From positions 1 through 32,612 of the forward strand of contig JAGDCK010000097.1 of assembly GCA_017958585.1 (NCBI GenBank): DNA of 32,612 nt, written 5' to 3'. This DNA comes from Lachnospiraceae bacterium (GTDB taxonomy: Bacteria; Bacillota; Clostridia; Lachnospirales; Lachnospiraceae). The position numbers were made by a program, and so were the translations under genes. Position 1 is the first letter of the stretch. Every line of letters starts with the position of its first letter. The notes beneath the pieces were generated by a model that saw only the letters and a program-made list of their open reading frames with translations, ran no database searches and had not been told where the DNA came from. Positions 22,310 to 30,660 of the stretch are shown one piece after another.

Positions 22310-22807
22310 ATGAATTTAATAGTAGCGGTTGACTCAAACTGGGCCATAGGAAACAAGGGAAAGCTTCTTGTGAGTATCCCAAATGACCACAAGAATTTCA
22401 GACTTCTGACCACCGGAAAGACAGTGATACTGGGCAGAAAGACCATGGATACCTTCCCCCAGGGACAGCCTTTAAAGAACAGGACAAACATCATCCTGTC
22501 GAGAAACAGTTCCTACAGCGTAAAGGATGCGGTGGTAGCCCATTCCATAGATGAAGTGTTAAAATACCTGAAAGACAATAACATCCCCTCCGAGGAGGCA
22601 TATGTTATCGGTGGAGACAGTATTTACAAGGCAATGCTTGAATATTGCGATACGGCCATCATCACAAAGATAGATCACGCCTATGAGGCCGATGCCTATT
22701 TCCCAAACCTTGACAAGGATCCCGAATGGGAAGTGGTGGATGAGAGCGAAGAGCAGACATATTTTGATATCACATATACTTTTGTGACATACAAAAGAAG
22801 ACAGTAA
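22310..22807 (+). CDS. folA: Dihydrofolate reductase
   Basis: A 165-residue NADPH-dependent enzyme that regenerates tetrahydrofolate from the dihydrofolate made by ThyA. It has the N-terminal AVDSNWAIGNKGKLL segment, the acidic active-site D26 in SIPNDHKNF, the cofactor-binding VILGRKTMDTFP, and the C-terminal AYVIGGDSIYKAML. The Trp usually found in the LPW motif is absent (LLVSIP here), so trimethoprim response might differ from standard enzymes. GAGGGAG precedes the ATG. It is the last gene of the transcript and ends before a strong terminator. Confidence 0.95.
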   Translation: MNLIVAVDSNWAIGNKGKLLVSIPNDHKNFRLLTTGKTVILGRKTMDTFPQGQPLKNRTNIILSRNSSYSVKDAVVAHSIDEVLKYLKDNNIPSEEAYVIGGDSIYKAMLEYCDTAIITKIDHAYEADAYFPNLDKDPEWEVVDESEEQTYFDITYTFVTYKRRQ

Positions 22808-22822
22808 TACACGGACGAAATA

Positions 22823-22868
22823 CCCCTTCAAAAATTGCCAAAAACAATTGGCCTTGAAGGGGTTTTTT
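22823..22868 (+). terminator. Terminator after folA
   Basis: CCCCTTCAA (22823-22831) and TTGAAGGGG (22854-22862) form a perfect stem; an inner AATTG/CAATT pair can extend it. A TTTTTT run follows. Confidence 0.9.
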
Positions 22869-22920
22869 GTGCGAATTGTGAGAAAATACTTTAATAGGTT
22901 AACGTGTAAAATATTTTTCG

Positions 22921-22949
22921 TTGACTTTTTAAAATGAAAGTATGATAAT
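22921..22949 (+). promoter_or_regulatory. Promoter of ilvE
   Basis: TTGACT (22921-22926), 17-bp spacer, GATAAT (22944-22949). The leader to the start codon is about 40 nt and too short for a leader-peptide attenuator or T-box. Confidence 0.65.
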
Positions 22950-22995
22950 TGATAGCAAAGTAAAACCTGAAATAAAAAGAAAGAGGGAAATGCAA

Positions 22996-24021
22996 ATGGA
23001 AAAGAAGAATATTGACTGGTCAAGTCTTGGCTTCGGCTACGTTCAGACTGATGCGAGATATGTATCTTATTACAAGAACGGAGCATGGGATGAGGGAGCG
23101 ATTACCTCAGATGCAAATATTGTGCTCAACGAGTGCGCCGGAGTTCTTCAGTATGCTCAGACCGTGTTTGAGGGACTTAAAGCTTACACAACGGAAGACG
23201 GACACATCGTCACATTCCGTCCCGACCTTAACGCAGAGAGACTGGAGCAGTCCGCTAAGAGACTTGAAATTCCCGTTTTCCCTAAGGATAGATTTATCGA
23301 TGCGGTTAACAAGGTAGTTTCAGCCAATGAGGCATGGGTTCCTCCCTACGGAAGCGGCGCTACTTTATATATCCGCCCTTATATTTTCGGTTCAAATCCG
23401 GTTATCGGAGTTAAGCCCGCAGAGGAGTATCAGTTCAGAATCCTCTGTACACCTGTTGGTCCTTACTTCAAGGGCGGCGCAAAACCCATCACCATCAAAG
23501 TCAGTGATTTTGACCGTGCGGCACCGAGAGGAACAGGAAATATCAAAGCGGGTCTTAACTATGCGATGAGCCTTCATGCCATCGTTACAGCTCACAAGGA
23601 GGGATTCGATGAGAACATGTATCTCGATCCCGCCACAAGATCAAAGGTTGAGGAGACAGGCGGAGCAAACTTCCTCTTTGTCACAAAGGACAACAAGGTT
23701 GTAACTCCCAAGTCAGATTCCATCCTTCCTTCCATCACCAGAAGAAGCCTCGTATATGTGGCAAAGGAATATCTGGGACTTGAGGTTGAGGAGAGAGAAG
23801 TATACTTTGATGAGGTTAAGGATTTTGCAGAGGCCGGTCTTTGCGGTACGGCAGCAGTTATCTCACCTGTAGGAAAGATCGTAGATCACGGCAAGGAGAT
23901 ATGCCTTCCCAGCGGCATGAGCGAGATGGGACCTGTCACAAAGAAGCTTTACGAGACTCTCACAGGTATCCAGATGGGCAGAATCGAAGCACCCGAAGGC
24001 TGGATCCACACAATCAAATAA
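22996..24021 (+). CDS. ilvE: Branched-chain amino acid aminotransferase
   Basis: A 341-residue PLP enzyme that exchanges amino groups between glutamate and the keto acids of leucine, isoleucine and valine. The expected PLP lysine is K184 in GTGNIKAGLNYA. QTVFEGLKAY near the N-terminus, YIRPYIFG and VEETGGANFLFV match class IV aminotransferases of the longer IlvE type. Two close ATGs exist; 22996 is preferred because AGAGGG lies 8 nt upstream, against 2 nt for 22990. It is monocistronic, with its own promoter and a terminator, and no ilv neighbours. Confidence 0.95.
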   Translation: MEKKNIDWSSLGFGYVQTDARYVSYYKNGAWDEGAITSDANIVLNECAGVLQYAQTVFEGLKAYTTEDGHIVTFRPDLNAERLEQSAKRLEIPVFPKDRFIDAVNKVVSANEAWVPPYGSGATLYIRPYIFGSNPVIGVKPAEEYQFRILCTPVGPYFKGGAKPITIKVSDFDRAAPRGTGNIKAGLNYAMSLHAIVTAHKEGFDENMYLDPATRSKVEETGGANFLFVTKDNKVVTPKSDSILPSITRRSLVYVAKEYLGLEVEEREVYFDEVKDFAEAGLCGTAAVISPVGKIVDHGKEICLPSGMSEMGPVTKKLYETLTGIQMGRIEAPEGWIHTIK

Positions 24022-24042
24022 GTTATACCCTGAAAACTATTT

Positions 24043-24084
24043 ACCACAAAGTTGTCGACCAAAGGACAACTTTGTGGTACTTTT
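24043..24084 (+). terminator. Terminator after ilvE
   Basis: ACCACAAAGTTGTC (24043-24056) and GACAACTTTGTGGT (24065-24078) form a perfect 14-bp stem with an 8-nt loop, followed by ACTTTTG. Confidence 0.9.
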
Positions 24085-24134
24085 GTTATTAGAGATTTTT
24101 TCTTGAGTCAGTTTTTTAAAACAGGGTATTTTTG

Positions 24135-25175
24135 ATGAAAAAAGCATTCAGATCAGTTTGTAACTTAATACTGCTTGGCATTATAACGTTATCTCTCTGC
24201 GGCTGTGAGATAAAGGGAAAAGAGGTCGTTTTTACCACCGGCTTTGCGGGCAATGAAGTGTTCAGGATAAATGACTTATCCTGCAGTGAAGCTGAGGTGC
24301 TTGTGTATCTTACCAATATCCAGAATGCCTATGAAGGCGTCTACGGAGCCCATATTTGGGAGTCTGAGCACGACGGCGTGATCCTGTCGGATGACTTAAA
24401 GGAAAGTGTTCTTGCCAGGATCGCCGGCATAAAATCCATGTATCTTTTGTCTGTTGATAAGGGGATCGAACTTACAGAGAGTGAGAAGGAAAAGGTAAAA
24501 AAAGCGGCAAGCGAATACTACGGATCCCTGTCAAAAAAGGAAAAGAATCTTCTTGGTGTGTCGGAGGATCTGATAGAGGAAATGTATACCGAATACGCTC
24601 TTTCGGACAAGGTTTACAGGACTCTCATATCCGATATAAATCCCGAGATCTCTGACGATGAAGCCAGGACCATCATAGTACAGGTGATTTTTATCGCATC
24701 AGATAACAGGGACAGTACTGCTGAGACATCATACGGAAAGAGAAAGGCTTACAATAAAGCCATGGATGTTTACCGACTTGCAACTGAAGAGGGGGCAGAT
24801 TTTGCAACTATCGCAGCCCAGTACAGTGATGACGATGAACTTATCTATTCTCTCGGAAGGGAGTATATCGAGGATGACGGATATCTGCCTGCCTTTGACC
24901 TTAGTAACGGAGAGATAAGCAATGTCAGCGAATGCATTGACGGATACAGGATTTTTAAATGTGTAAGTGCCTTTGACAGAGAGGAAACAGAACTCAACAA
25001 GGAAAAGATCATAGAAAAGCGTAGGCGGGAAGCCTTCAGCGAAGAATATGATGTATATGTGGAGACATTGAGAAAGCAGTTTAATGAAGAACTGTGGAAA
25101 GACATCAGTCTTATCAGGGATGAGGAAGTGGATACATCGGATTTCTTTGAGATAATAGACAAAGCCATATCGTGA
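24135..25175 (+). CDS. PrsA/SurA-like peptidyl-prolyl isomerase lipoprotein
   Basis: A 346-residue lipoprotein. The signal peptide ends in a lipobox (SLCGC, lipidated Cys about residue 26), so the protein is held on the outer face of the membrane. Residues about 50-170 are helical, as in SurA_N/PrsA chaperone arms. Residues about 175-275 match a parvulin rotamase (IIVQVIFIA, EEGADFATIAAQYSDD, GYRIFKCVSA), although the domain is diverged and enzymatic activity is unsure. A helical tail follows. It probably helps fold exported proteins such as the pilins, though it is not linked to that operon. The start is ATG at 24135 with a weak AGGG upstream. I see no clear promoter. Confidence 0.8.
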   Translation: MKKAFRSVCNLILLGIITLSLCGCEIKGKEVVFTTGFAGNEVFRINDLSCSEAEVLVYLTNIQNAYEGVYGAHIWESEHDGVILSDDLKESVLARIAGIKSMYLLSVDKGIELTESEKEKVKKAASEYYGSLSKKEKNLLGVSEDLIEEMYTEYALSDKVYRTLISDINPEISDDEARTIIVQVIFIASDNRDSTAETSYGKRKAYNKAMDVYRLATEEGADFATIAAQYSDDDELIYSLGREYIEDDGYLPAFDLSNGEISNVSECIDGYRIFKCVSAFDREETELNKEKIIEKRRREAFSEEYDVYVETLRKQFNEELWKDISLIRDEEVDTSDFFEIIDKAIS

Positions 25176-25259
25176 TGCGAGATGGCAAAGAAGTATAAAG
25201 CTTACTATGAACGGAGGTTTGCTGTCTTCGATACGGTAAAGTTTGCTCCGTGTATAGGT

Positions 25260-25288
25260 TTGACGGGGAATTTTTTTAGTGATATTAT
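25260..25288 (+). promoter_or_regulatory. Promoter of proS
   Basis: TTGACG (25260-25265), 17-bp spacer, TATTAT (25283-25288). Upstream (25176-25259) there is only a weak ACGGAG/CTCCGT inverted repeat; no T-box leader is seen. Confidence 0.65.
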
Positions 25289-25331
25289 TGAATGCATGTT
25301 ATTAGTTTATTAATTGGAGGATTTTTAGCTC

Positions 25332-27053
25332 ATGAAGGTTTCTAAGTTATTGGGCGAGACAATGAAGCAGGCTCCCGCAGACTGCAGTATTGAAAGCCAG
25401 AAGATCATGGTTCGCGGTGGATATATGAAGCATATGCACAATGGAATATATTCATTGTTCACACCCACCAGATATATTACAAAAAAGATCGAGAACATCA
25501 TCAGAGAAGAGATGGATGCCATTGACGGACAGGAAGTTCTCTTCCCCGTTGTGATGCCCGCTTCCCTCTGGAGAGAGTCCGGCAGATATGAGAGCATCGG
25601 CAAGGAGATGGCTCGTTTCAAGGACAGATCAAACAATGACATGGTCCTTGGTATGACCCACGAGGAGGCAGCGGTTCATCTTGCAAAGAATACCGCAAAA
25701 TCCTACGCTCAGTATCCTTTCATGATCTATCAGATACAGACAAAATTCCGTGATGAGCCCAGAGCCCGTGGCGGACTTATCAGAGTAAGAGAGTTTACCA
25801 TGAAGGATGCTTACTCTTTCCATACAAGCCAGGAGGATCTGGAAGATTATTATGAGAAGGCTCTTGAAGCATACAACAGGATATTCCGTCGCTGCGGTGT
25901 AAAGAATTTCGTGGCTGTAAAGTCTGACTCGGGTATGATGGGAGGAAGCATTTCCCATGAGTTCATGCTCCTTACAGATATCGGTGAGGACACACTTGCA
26001 ATCTGTCCTGAGTGCGGTTACAAGGCAAATATGGAGGCGGCTGATGTATATGTGGAAAACAACCGTCCTTCTTCAGGCGAATATAAAAAGGTAAACACTC
26101 CCGGAACCACCACCATCGAATCCTTGCATGAGTTTTTAAAGACCTCAGAGGATTCCATGATAAAGGCTGTGGTTTACCAGAGAAACCTTGATGATTCCTA
26201 CGTAGTAGTATTTATCCGTGCTGACCTTGAAGTGAACGAGACAAAGCTCAGAAACTATCTGCAGTCAGAGGTTCATGCCGCTGTCATCACAGAGGAGAGC
26301 GGTATCGTTGCAGGATTTATCGGCCCTGTAAACTTTAAGGGAAATGCCACAGTTGTATATGATTCATCCATCAAAGGTTTAAAGGATGCAAGCTGCGGTG
26401 CAAATGAGGTGGATTACCATCTTACAGGTGTTGATGTGGACAGAGATCTCGGAGATATTGAGACCGTGGATGTGGCAAAGATCCAGGCAGGTTTCGTATG
26501 TCCCGGATGTGGCAAAAAGACTATCACCATCAGTAACGGTATCGAGATCGGAAACATCTTCCAGCTTGGAACAAAGTATACCAAGTCCATGGAGATGACA
26601 TATATTGACAAGGACGGCATTGAGAAGAATCCCATCATGGGATGCTACGGAATCGGTGTCGGAAGACTCTGCGCTTCAATCTGTGAGGAGAGTCATGACG
26701 AGTATGGTCCCATCTGGCCCATGTCCATCGCTCCCTGGCAGGTAGAGATCTGTAATCTTCGTCCCGACAATGAGGAAGTAAATGAGTATGCAAACAAGCT
26801 CTATGAAGACCTCAAAAAGGCAAAGGTTGAAGTTCTCTATGATGACAGAGTAATTCGTCCCGGTGCAATGTTTGCGGATGCAGATCTTTTTGGTGTACCT
26901 GTGAGAGTTATCGTCAGTCCCAAGAACATGGAGAAGGGTGTTGTGGAACTGGTATACCGTGACAAAACCTTCAAGGGTGAGATCCCTCTTGATGATGCAT
27001 TTGAGAGCATCAAAGAGCATGTAAAGAAGCTTCTTTCCATGTATGAAGAGTAA
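25332..27053 (+). CDS. proS: Prolyl-tRNA synthetase, bacterial type
   Basis: A 573-residue class II synthetase that charges tRNA-Pro. Motif 2 is seen in KFRDEPRARGGLIRVREF followed by MKDAYSFH, and motif 3 in GCYGIGVGRL. The middle insertion (about 225-400) is the editing domain of bacterial-type ProRS. Two Cys pairs, in CPECGYKAN and CPGCGKK, flank it and are common in this family. The C-terminal anticodon-binding domain begins near IAPWQVEI. Length is normal for the bacterial form. The ATG at 25332 has GGAGG about 11 nt upstream, a somewhat long spacing. It is transcribed alone. Confidence 0.95.
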   Translation: MKVSKLLGETMKQAPADCSIESQKIMVRGGYMKHMHNGIYSLFTPTRYITKKIENIIREEMDAIDGQEVLFPVVMPASLWRESGRYESIGKEMARFKDRSNNDMVLGMTHEEAAVHLAKNTAKSYAQYPFMIYQIQTKFRDEPRARGGLIRVREFTMKDAYSFHTSQEDLEDYYEKALEAYNRIFRRCGVKNFVAVKSDSGMMGGSISHEFMLLTDIGEDTLAICPECGYKANMEAADVYVENNRPSSGEYKKVNTPGTTTIESLHEFLKTSEDSMIKAVVYQRNLDDSYVVVFIRADLEVNETKLRNYLQSEVHAAVITEESGIVAGFIGPVNFKGNATVVYDSSIKGLKDASCGANEVDYHLTGVDVDRDLGDIETVDVAKIQAGFVCPGCGKKTITISNGIEIGNIFQLGTKYTKSMEMTYIDKDGIEKNPIMGCYGIGVGRLCASICEESHDEYGPIWPMSIAPWQVEICNLRPDNEEVNEYANKLYEDLKKAKVEVLYDDRVIRPGAMFADADLFGVPVRVIVSPKNMEKGVVELVYRDKTFKGEIPLDDAFESIKEHVKKLLSMYEE

Positions 27054-27062
27054 TCAAGAGGA

Positions 27063-27093
27063 TAGACATCAGATTTTATAAAAAGTTTATAAT
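27063..27093 (+). promoter_or_regulatory. Promoter of htpG
   Basis: TAGACA (27063-27068), 19-bp spacer, TATAAT (27088-27093). The spacer is long, but the -10 is perfect and transcription would start just before the CIRCE element. Confidence 0.55.
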
Positions 27094-27109
27094 AAAAATC
27101 ATTATTTTA

Positions 27110-27136
27110 TTAGCACTCTTTTAAAAAGAGTGCTAA
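27110..27136. promoter_or_regulatory. CIRCE operator (HrcA binding site)
   Basis: TTAGCACTC (27110-27118), 9-nt spacer, GAGTGCTAA (27128-27136): an exact match to the CIRCE consensus. It lies directly after the promoter, where bound HrcA would block htpG transcription until heat or misfolded protein titrates GroEL. Confidence 0.95.
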
Positions 27137-27189
27137 TATTGTTTTTGGGTGAAAAATCCGACAGGAGTTAAGCCCACAAAGCGACAGAC

Positions 27190-27238
27190 TTTTGCCGGTC
27201 GCATATTAAAAAAAGAACAGCCGGCGTACCCGGCAAAA
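27190..27238 (+). ncRNA. Structured 5' leader of htpG with competing hairpins
   Basis: TTTTGCCGG (27190-27198) can pair with CCGGCAAAA (27230-27238). Two other stems exclude it: GCGAC/GTCGC (27181-27185 with 27198-27202) and GCCGG/CCGGC (27220-27224 with 27230-27234). The ribosome binding site GGGAG is just downstream at about 27249. It may modulate translation or mRNA stability; it does not match a known riboswitch I can name. Confidence 0.4.
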
Positions 27239-27263
27239 ATTTATAAAAAGGGAGTGTTCATCA

Positions 27264-29324
27264 ATGGCAACAAAACAGGGAAGTTTATCAATCAACAGCG
27301 AAAATATTTTCCCCATCATCAAAAAGTGGTTATATTCCGATCATGATATCTTTTATCGTGAGCTTATTTCCAACGGATGTGATGCCGTGACAAAACTTAA
27401 GAAATTAAACATGATGGGAGAGTACGAACTCCCCGAAGGTTACAAGGGAAAGATCGAAGTCATCTGTGACCCTGACAAAAAGACCCTTACATTTAAGGAC
27501 AACGGTCTTGGAATGACAGCGGATGAGGTTGAGGAGTACATCAATCAGATCGCTTTTTCCGGTGCAACCGACTTTATTGAAAAATACAAGGACAAGAGTA
27601 ATTCAGATCAGATCATAGGCCACTTCGGTCTCGGTTTTTATTCCGCATTCATGGTGGCTGATGAAGTTCATATTGATACCCTCTCATACAAGGACGGCGC
27701 AAAGGCTGTTCACTGGGAGTGCGACGGCGGAACAGAATTTACCATGGAGGACGGCGACAGGGCTGAAGTGGGAACCACCATCACCCTCTTTATCAATGAG
27801 GACTGCCTTGAGTTTTGCAATGAATACAAGGCAAAGGAAGTTGTAAAGAAGTATTGTTCATTCATGCCGATCGAGATTTATCTCTCTAAGGCAAATACCG
27901 CTGAGACCCAGATCATTAAAGTAGATGAGAAGCTTGACAGTGACGAGGTGGTAGAGGAGATCCATCCCGAGGTAAAGGACGGCAAGGCAGAGGGTGAAGA
28001 AAAATTAAAGATCAAAAAGCGTCCCGAGCTTATGAACGAGACCACACCTCTTTGGACAAAGACACCAAGTGAGTGTACCGACGATGAGTACAAAGAGTTC
28101 TACCGCAAGGTATTCCAGGATTACAAGGAGCCCCTTTTCTGGATCCACCTGAACATGGACTATCCTTTTAACTTAAAGGGAATCCTCTATTTCCCCAAGA
28201 TCAACATGGAGTATGAATCCATTGAGGGAACCATAAAACTTTACAATAATCAGGTGTTCATCGCAGATAACATCAAGGAAGTCATCCCTGAGTTTTTACT
28301 GTTGTTAAAGGGTGTTATCGATTGTCCGGATCTGCCTCTTAACGTATCACGATCCGCTCTTCAGAACGACGGATTTGTAAAGAAGATCTCCGATTATATC
28401 ACAAAGAAGGTGGCTGACAAGCTTTCCGGAATGTGCAAGACGGACAAAGAAAACTATGAGAAATACTGGGATGATATCTCTCCATTCATCAAATACGGTT
28501 GCTTAAGAGACGAGAAATTCTGCCAGAAGATGAACGACTATATTCTCTTCAAGAACATTGATGACAAATATCTCACCCTTCCCGAGTGCCTCGAGACAAA
28601 GCCCCTTGACACAGAGGAGGAGAATGCCACCGATGAAAATGGTGAAAAGGTTGAAGCTGAAGTGGTGGATGATGCAAAGGATGAGGCTTCAGACGGCGCA
28701 GATGAAAAGAAGGAAAAGACCATCTACTACGTAACAGATCCCGTTCAGCAGAGCCAGTACATCAACATGTTCAAGAACGCAAAGATGGATGCGGTGGTTC
28801 TCACCCACAATATCGACCAGCCCTTCATCCAGAGACTTGAATCCACAAATGAGAATGTTAAGTTCTTAAGGATCGACTCCGATGTGACAGAGGCATTAAA
28901 GTCAAAGACTTCAAAGAAGGTGGAGGAAGAACTTGCAGCAATGGCTTCAACCATCACAGACCTTATGAAGAAGGCTCTTGGCAATGACAAGATCGAAGTC
29001 AAGGTGGAGAAGTTAAAGAACAAAAAGATCGCATCTGTTCTCACAAAGAGTGAGGAGAGCAGGCGTATGGAAGATATGATGAAGATGTACGCCCAGACGG
29101 GATTAAATATGGGTGACTTTGGCAAGGAGGGCGAGACTCTTATATTAAATGCAAACCACCCTCTTGTAAGCTTCGTGTCAGAGCACAAGGATGATGAGAA
29201 TGCAAAGACCATCTGCGAACAGCTCTATGATCTGGCAAAGATCCAGCAGGCACCTCTCTCGGCTGAGGACATGACTAAATTCATTCAGAGAAGTAACGAT
29301 ATCATGCTTCTTCTCACAAAATAA
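27264..29324 (+). CDS. htpG: HSP90-family chaperone HtpG
   Basis: A 686-residue ATP-dependent chaperone. The N-terminal ATPase domain shows the Hsp90 pattern (YSDHDIFYRELISNG, DNGLGMT, GHFGLGFYSAFMV). A charged linker (about 212-250) precedes the middle domain (PLFWIHLNMDYPFNLKGILYFP, LNVSRSALQND). A second acidic insertion (about 448-480) sits before the C-terminal part, making the protein longer than the roughly 620-630 residues usual for bacterial HtpG. GGGAG precedes the ATG. It is monocistronic, under CIRCE control, and followed by a terminator. Confidence 0.95.
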   Translation: MATKQGSLSINSENIFPIIKKWLYSDHDIFYRELISNGCDAVTKLKKLNMMGEYELPEGYKGKIEVICDPDKKTLTFKDNGLGMTADEVEEYINQIAFSGATDFIEKYKDKSNSDQIIGHFGLGFYSAFMVADEVHIDTLSYKDGAKAVHWECDGGTEFTMEDGDRAEVGTTITLFINEDCLEFCNEYKAKEVVKKYCSFMPIEIYLSKANTAETQIIKVDEKLDSDEVVEEIHPEVKDGKAEGEEKLKIKKRPELMNETTPLWTKTPSECTDDEYKEFYRKVFQDYKEPLFWIHLNMDYPFNLKGILYFPKINMEYESIEGTIKLYNNQVFIADNIKEVIPEFLLLLKGVIDCPDLPLNVSRSALQNDGFVKKISDYITKKVADKLSGMCKTDKENYEKYWDDISPFIKYGCLRDEKFCQKMNDYILFKNIDDKYLTLPECLETKPLDTEEENATDENGEKVEAEVVDDAKDEASDGADEKKEKTIYYVTDPVQQSQYINMFKNAKMDAVVLTHNIDQPFIQRLESTNENVKFLRIDSDVTEALKSKTSKKVEEELAAMASTITDLMKKALGNDKIEVKVEKLKNKKIASVLTKSEESRRMEDMMKMYAQTGLNMGDFGKEGETLILNANHPLVSFVSEHKDDENAKTICEQLYDLAKIQQAPLSAEDMTKFIQRSNDIMLLLTK

Positions 29325-29346
29325 AAAATACACATACGTGATCCTA

Positions 29347-29370
29347 AAGAGCGCCCGTTTGGGCGCTCTT
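29347..29370 (+). terminator. Terminator after htpG
   Basis: AAGAGCGCCC (29347-29356), loop GTTT, GGGCGCTCTT (29361-29370): a perfect 10-bp GC-rich stem, followed by only a short T run. Confidence 0.85.
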
Positions 29371-29426
29371 TGCGTTATGGCAACGAACAAAACGGATGAC
29401 TGCCTTTCTCGGTTTATCGTATTTTC

Positions 29427-29455
29427 TTGACCATTTACGGGTAAAAGTGTATAAG
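29427..29455 (+). promoter_or_regulatory. Promoter of the chromate-transporter-family gene pair
   Basis: TTGACC (29427-29432), 17-bp spacer, TATAAG (29450-29455). The start codon at 29484 follows with a GAAGG ribosome binding site. Confidence 0.65.
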
Positions 29456-29483
29456 TATGAATTGTGAAAGAAGGTATTTATAC

Positions 29484-30035
29484 ATGAAAAAAATATTTGC
29501 GCTGTTTCTTGATATGCTTTATATCTCCGCATTTACGTTCGGTGGAGGATTTGTGATCGTCTCCATCATGAAAAAGAAATTTGTGGATGAAAAGAAACTT
29601 ATTACGGACGAAGAGATGATGGATTTTACCGCCATTGCCCAGTCATCCCCGGGAGCCATCGCAGTGAATGCGGCGATCCTTGTGGGAAGGAAAGTGGCGG
29701 GATTTCCCGGAATGGCAGTGGCAGTACTTGGAACCATCATTCCGCCCATAGTGATAATCTCAATTATATCTTTTTTTTATGCGGCTTTTGCCTCAAACAC
29801 TTATGTGGCTCTTATGTTAAAGGGAATGAGCGCAGGGGTCTCCGCTGTTGTGTTGGACGTTGCTTTATCCCTTTTTACGGATGAGATAAAGGGTAAAAAG
29901 ATCCTTGGGATGATCTTAGGGATATGTGCTTTTGCGGCAACTTTTTTCTTTGGAATAAATGTGGTTTATATAATTCTTTTTTCGGCCATTGCGGGAATAC
30001 TTGTAAGTGCATTTTCAAAAAGGAGGGCTGAGTGA
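29484..30035 (+). CDS. Chromate transporter family protein, half-size subunit 1
   Basis: A 183-residue membrane protein with one CHR domain. The family signature is visible in FTFGGGFVIV near the N-terminus, then AQSSPGAIAVNAA and GFPGMAVAVLGTIIPP, with four to six helices. Half-size proteins of this family usually occur as adjacent pairs that work together as a heterodimer, as here. The true substrate is uncertain: the family is named for chromate efflux, but many anaerobes carry it without known chromate resistance. The ATG at 29484 has GAAGG 9 nt upstream; the longer frame includes the promoter -10. Its stop overlaps the next start (TGATG). Confidence 0.9.
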   Translation: MKKIFALFLDMLYISAFTFGGGFVIVSIMKKKFVDEKKLITDEEMMDFTAIAQSSPGAIAVNAAILVGRKVAGFPGMAVAVLGTIIPPIVIISIISFFYAAFASNTYVALMLKGMSAGVSAVVLDVALSLFTDEIKGKKILGMILGICAFAATFFFGINVVYIILFSAIAGILVSAFSKRRAE

Positions 30036-30592
30036 TGCTTTATCTTAAACTGTTCCTTGCCTTTTTGAAGGTTGGCCTGTTTTCCATTGGCGGCGGATAT
30101 GCTGCGATCCCAATAATCGCATCCGGAGTGGTGGAAGGATATGGGTGGATCACGGAAGCGGAGTTTGCGGATCTTATGACGGTGGCGGAGATGACGCCGG
30201 GACCTGTTGCAGTCAATTCGGCCACATTTGTGGGGATGAAACTTTTGGGATTCCCCGGAGCTCTTGTTGCCACTGCAGGCTGTATTCTGCCTTCCTGCGT
30301 TATCGTATCGGTGCTTTTTTGGGCTTATTACAGATACAAGGGTCTGTCAATGCTTGATGCGGTTTTGTCCGCTTTAAGGGGTACTGTGGTGGGTCTTATT
30401 GCGGCAGCGGGCATTAAGCTTCTGACCACGGCCATTTATGTCCCGGGTGCAGATGAAAAGACTTTGGACCCGGTTCAACTGTTTATTTTTGTATTAGCTT
30501 TTATTGTACTTCGATCAAAGAAGGTAAATCCCATTCCCGTCATGCTTTTAAGCGGTTTTCTGGGACTTTTTGTTCATATATTGATACCATAA
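30035..30592 (+). CDS. Chromate transporter family protein, half-size subunit 2
   Basis: A 185-residue CHR-domain partner of the preceding protein, with LFSIGGGYAAIPII, AEMTPGPVAVNSATFVG and GFPGALVATAGCILPS as family signatures, followed by more helices. AGGAGGG is 7 nt before the ATG, which overlaps the upstream stop by one base, so the two are translated together. The two subunits are expected to insert with opposite orientations, as for other paired CHR proteins. No terminator is obvious after it. Confidence 0.9.
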   Translation: MLYLKLFLAFLKVGLFSIGGGYAAIPIIASGVVEGYGWITEAEFADLMTVAEMTPGPVAVNSATFVGMKLLGFPGALVATAGCILPSCVIVSVLFWAYYRYKGLSMLDAVLSALRGTVVGLIAAAGIKLLTTAIYVPGADEKTLDPVQLFIFVLAFIVLRSKKVNPIPVMLLSGFLGLFVHILIP

Positions 30593-30597
30593 TTCCA

Positions 30598-30626
30598 TTG
30601 CTACATGTAGATTATTTTGATATAAT
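30598..30626 (+). promoter_or_regulatory. Promoter of the DUF5717-like gene
   Basis: TTGCTA (30598-30603), 17-bp spacer, TATAAT (30621-30626) with TGA just before it as an extended -10. Confidence 0.7.
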
Positions 30627-30660
30627 TAGAGTATTCTAGGGACAAGAGTGGTGAATGGGC

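Noticed and set aside
25176..25331. Possible T-box leader before proS
   Set aside because: The stretch is short, the promoter lies in its second half, and no specifier loop, T-box sequence or terminator is visible.
27149..27346. 65-residue + strand open frame in the htpG leader
   Set aside because: It overlaps the htpG start in another frame and has no ribosome binding site; the composition follows the leader hairpins.
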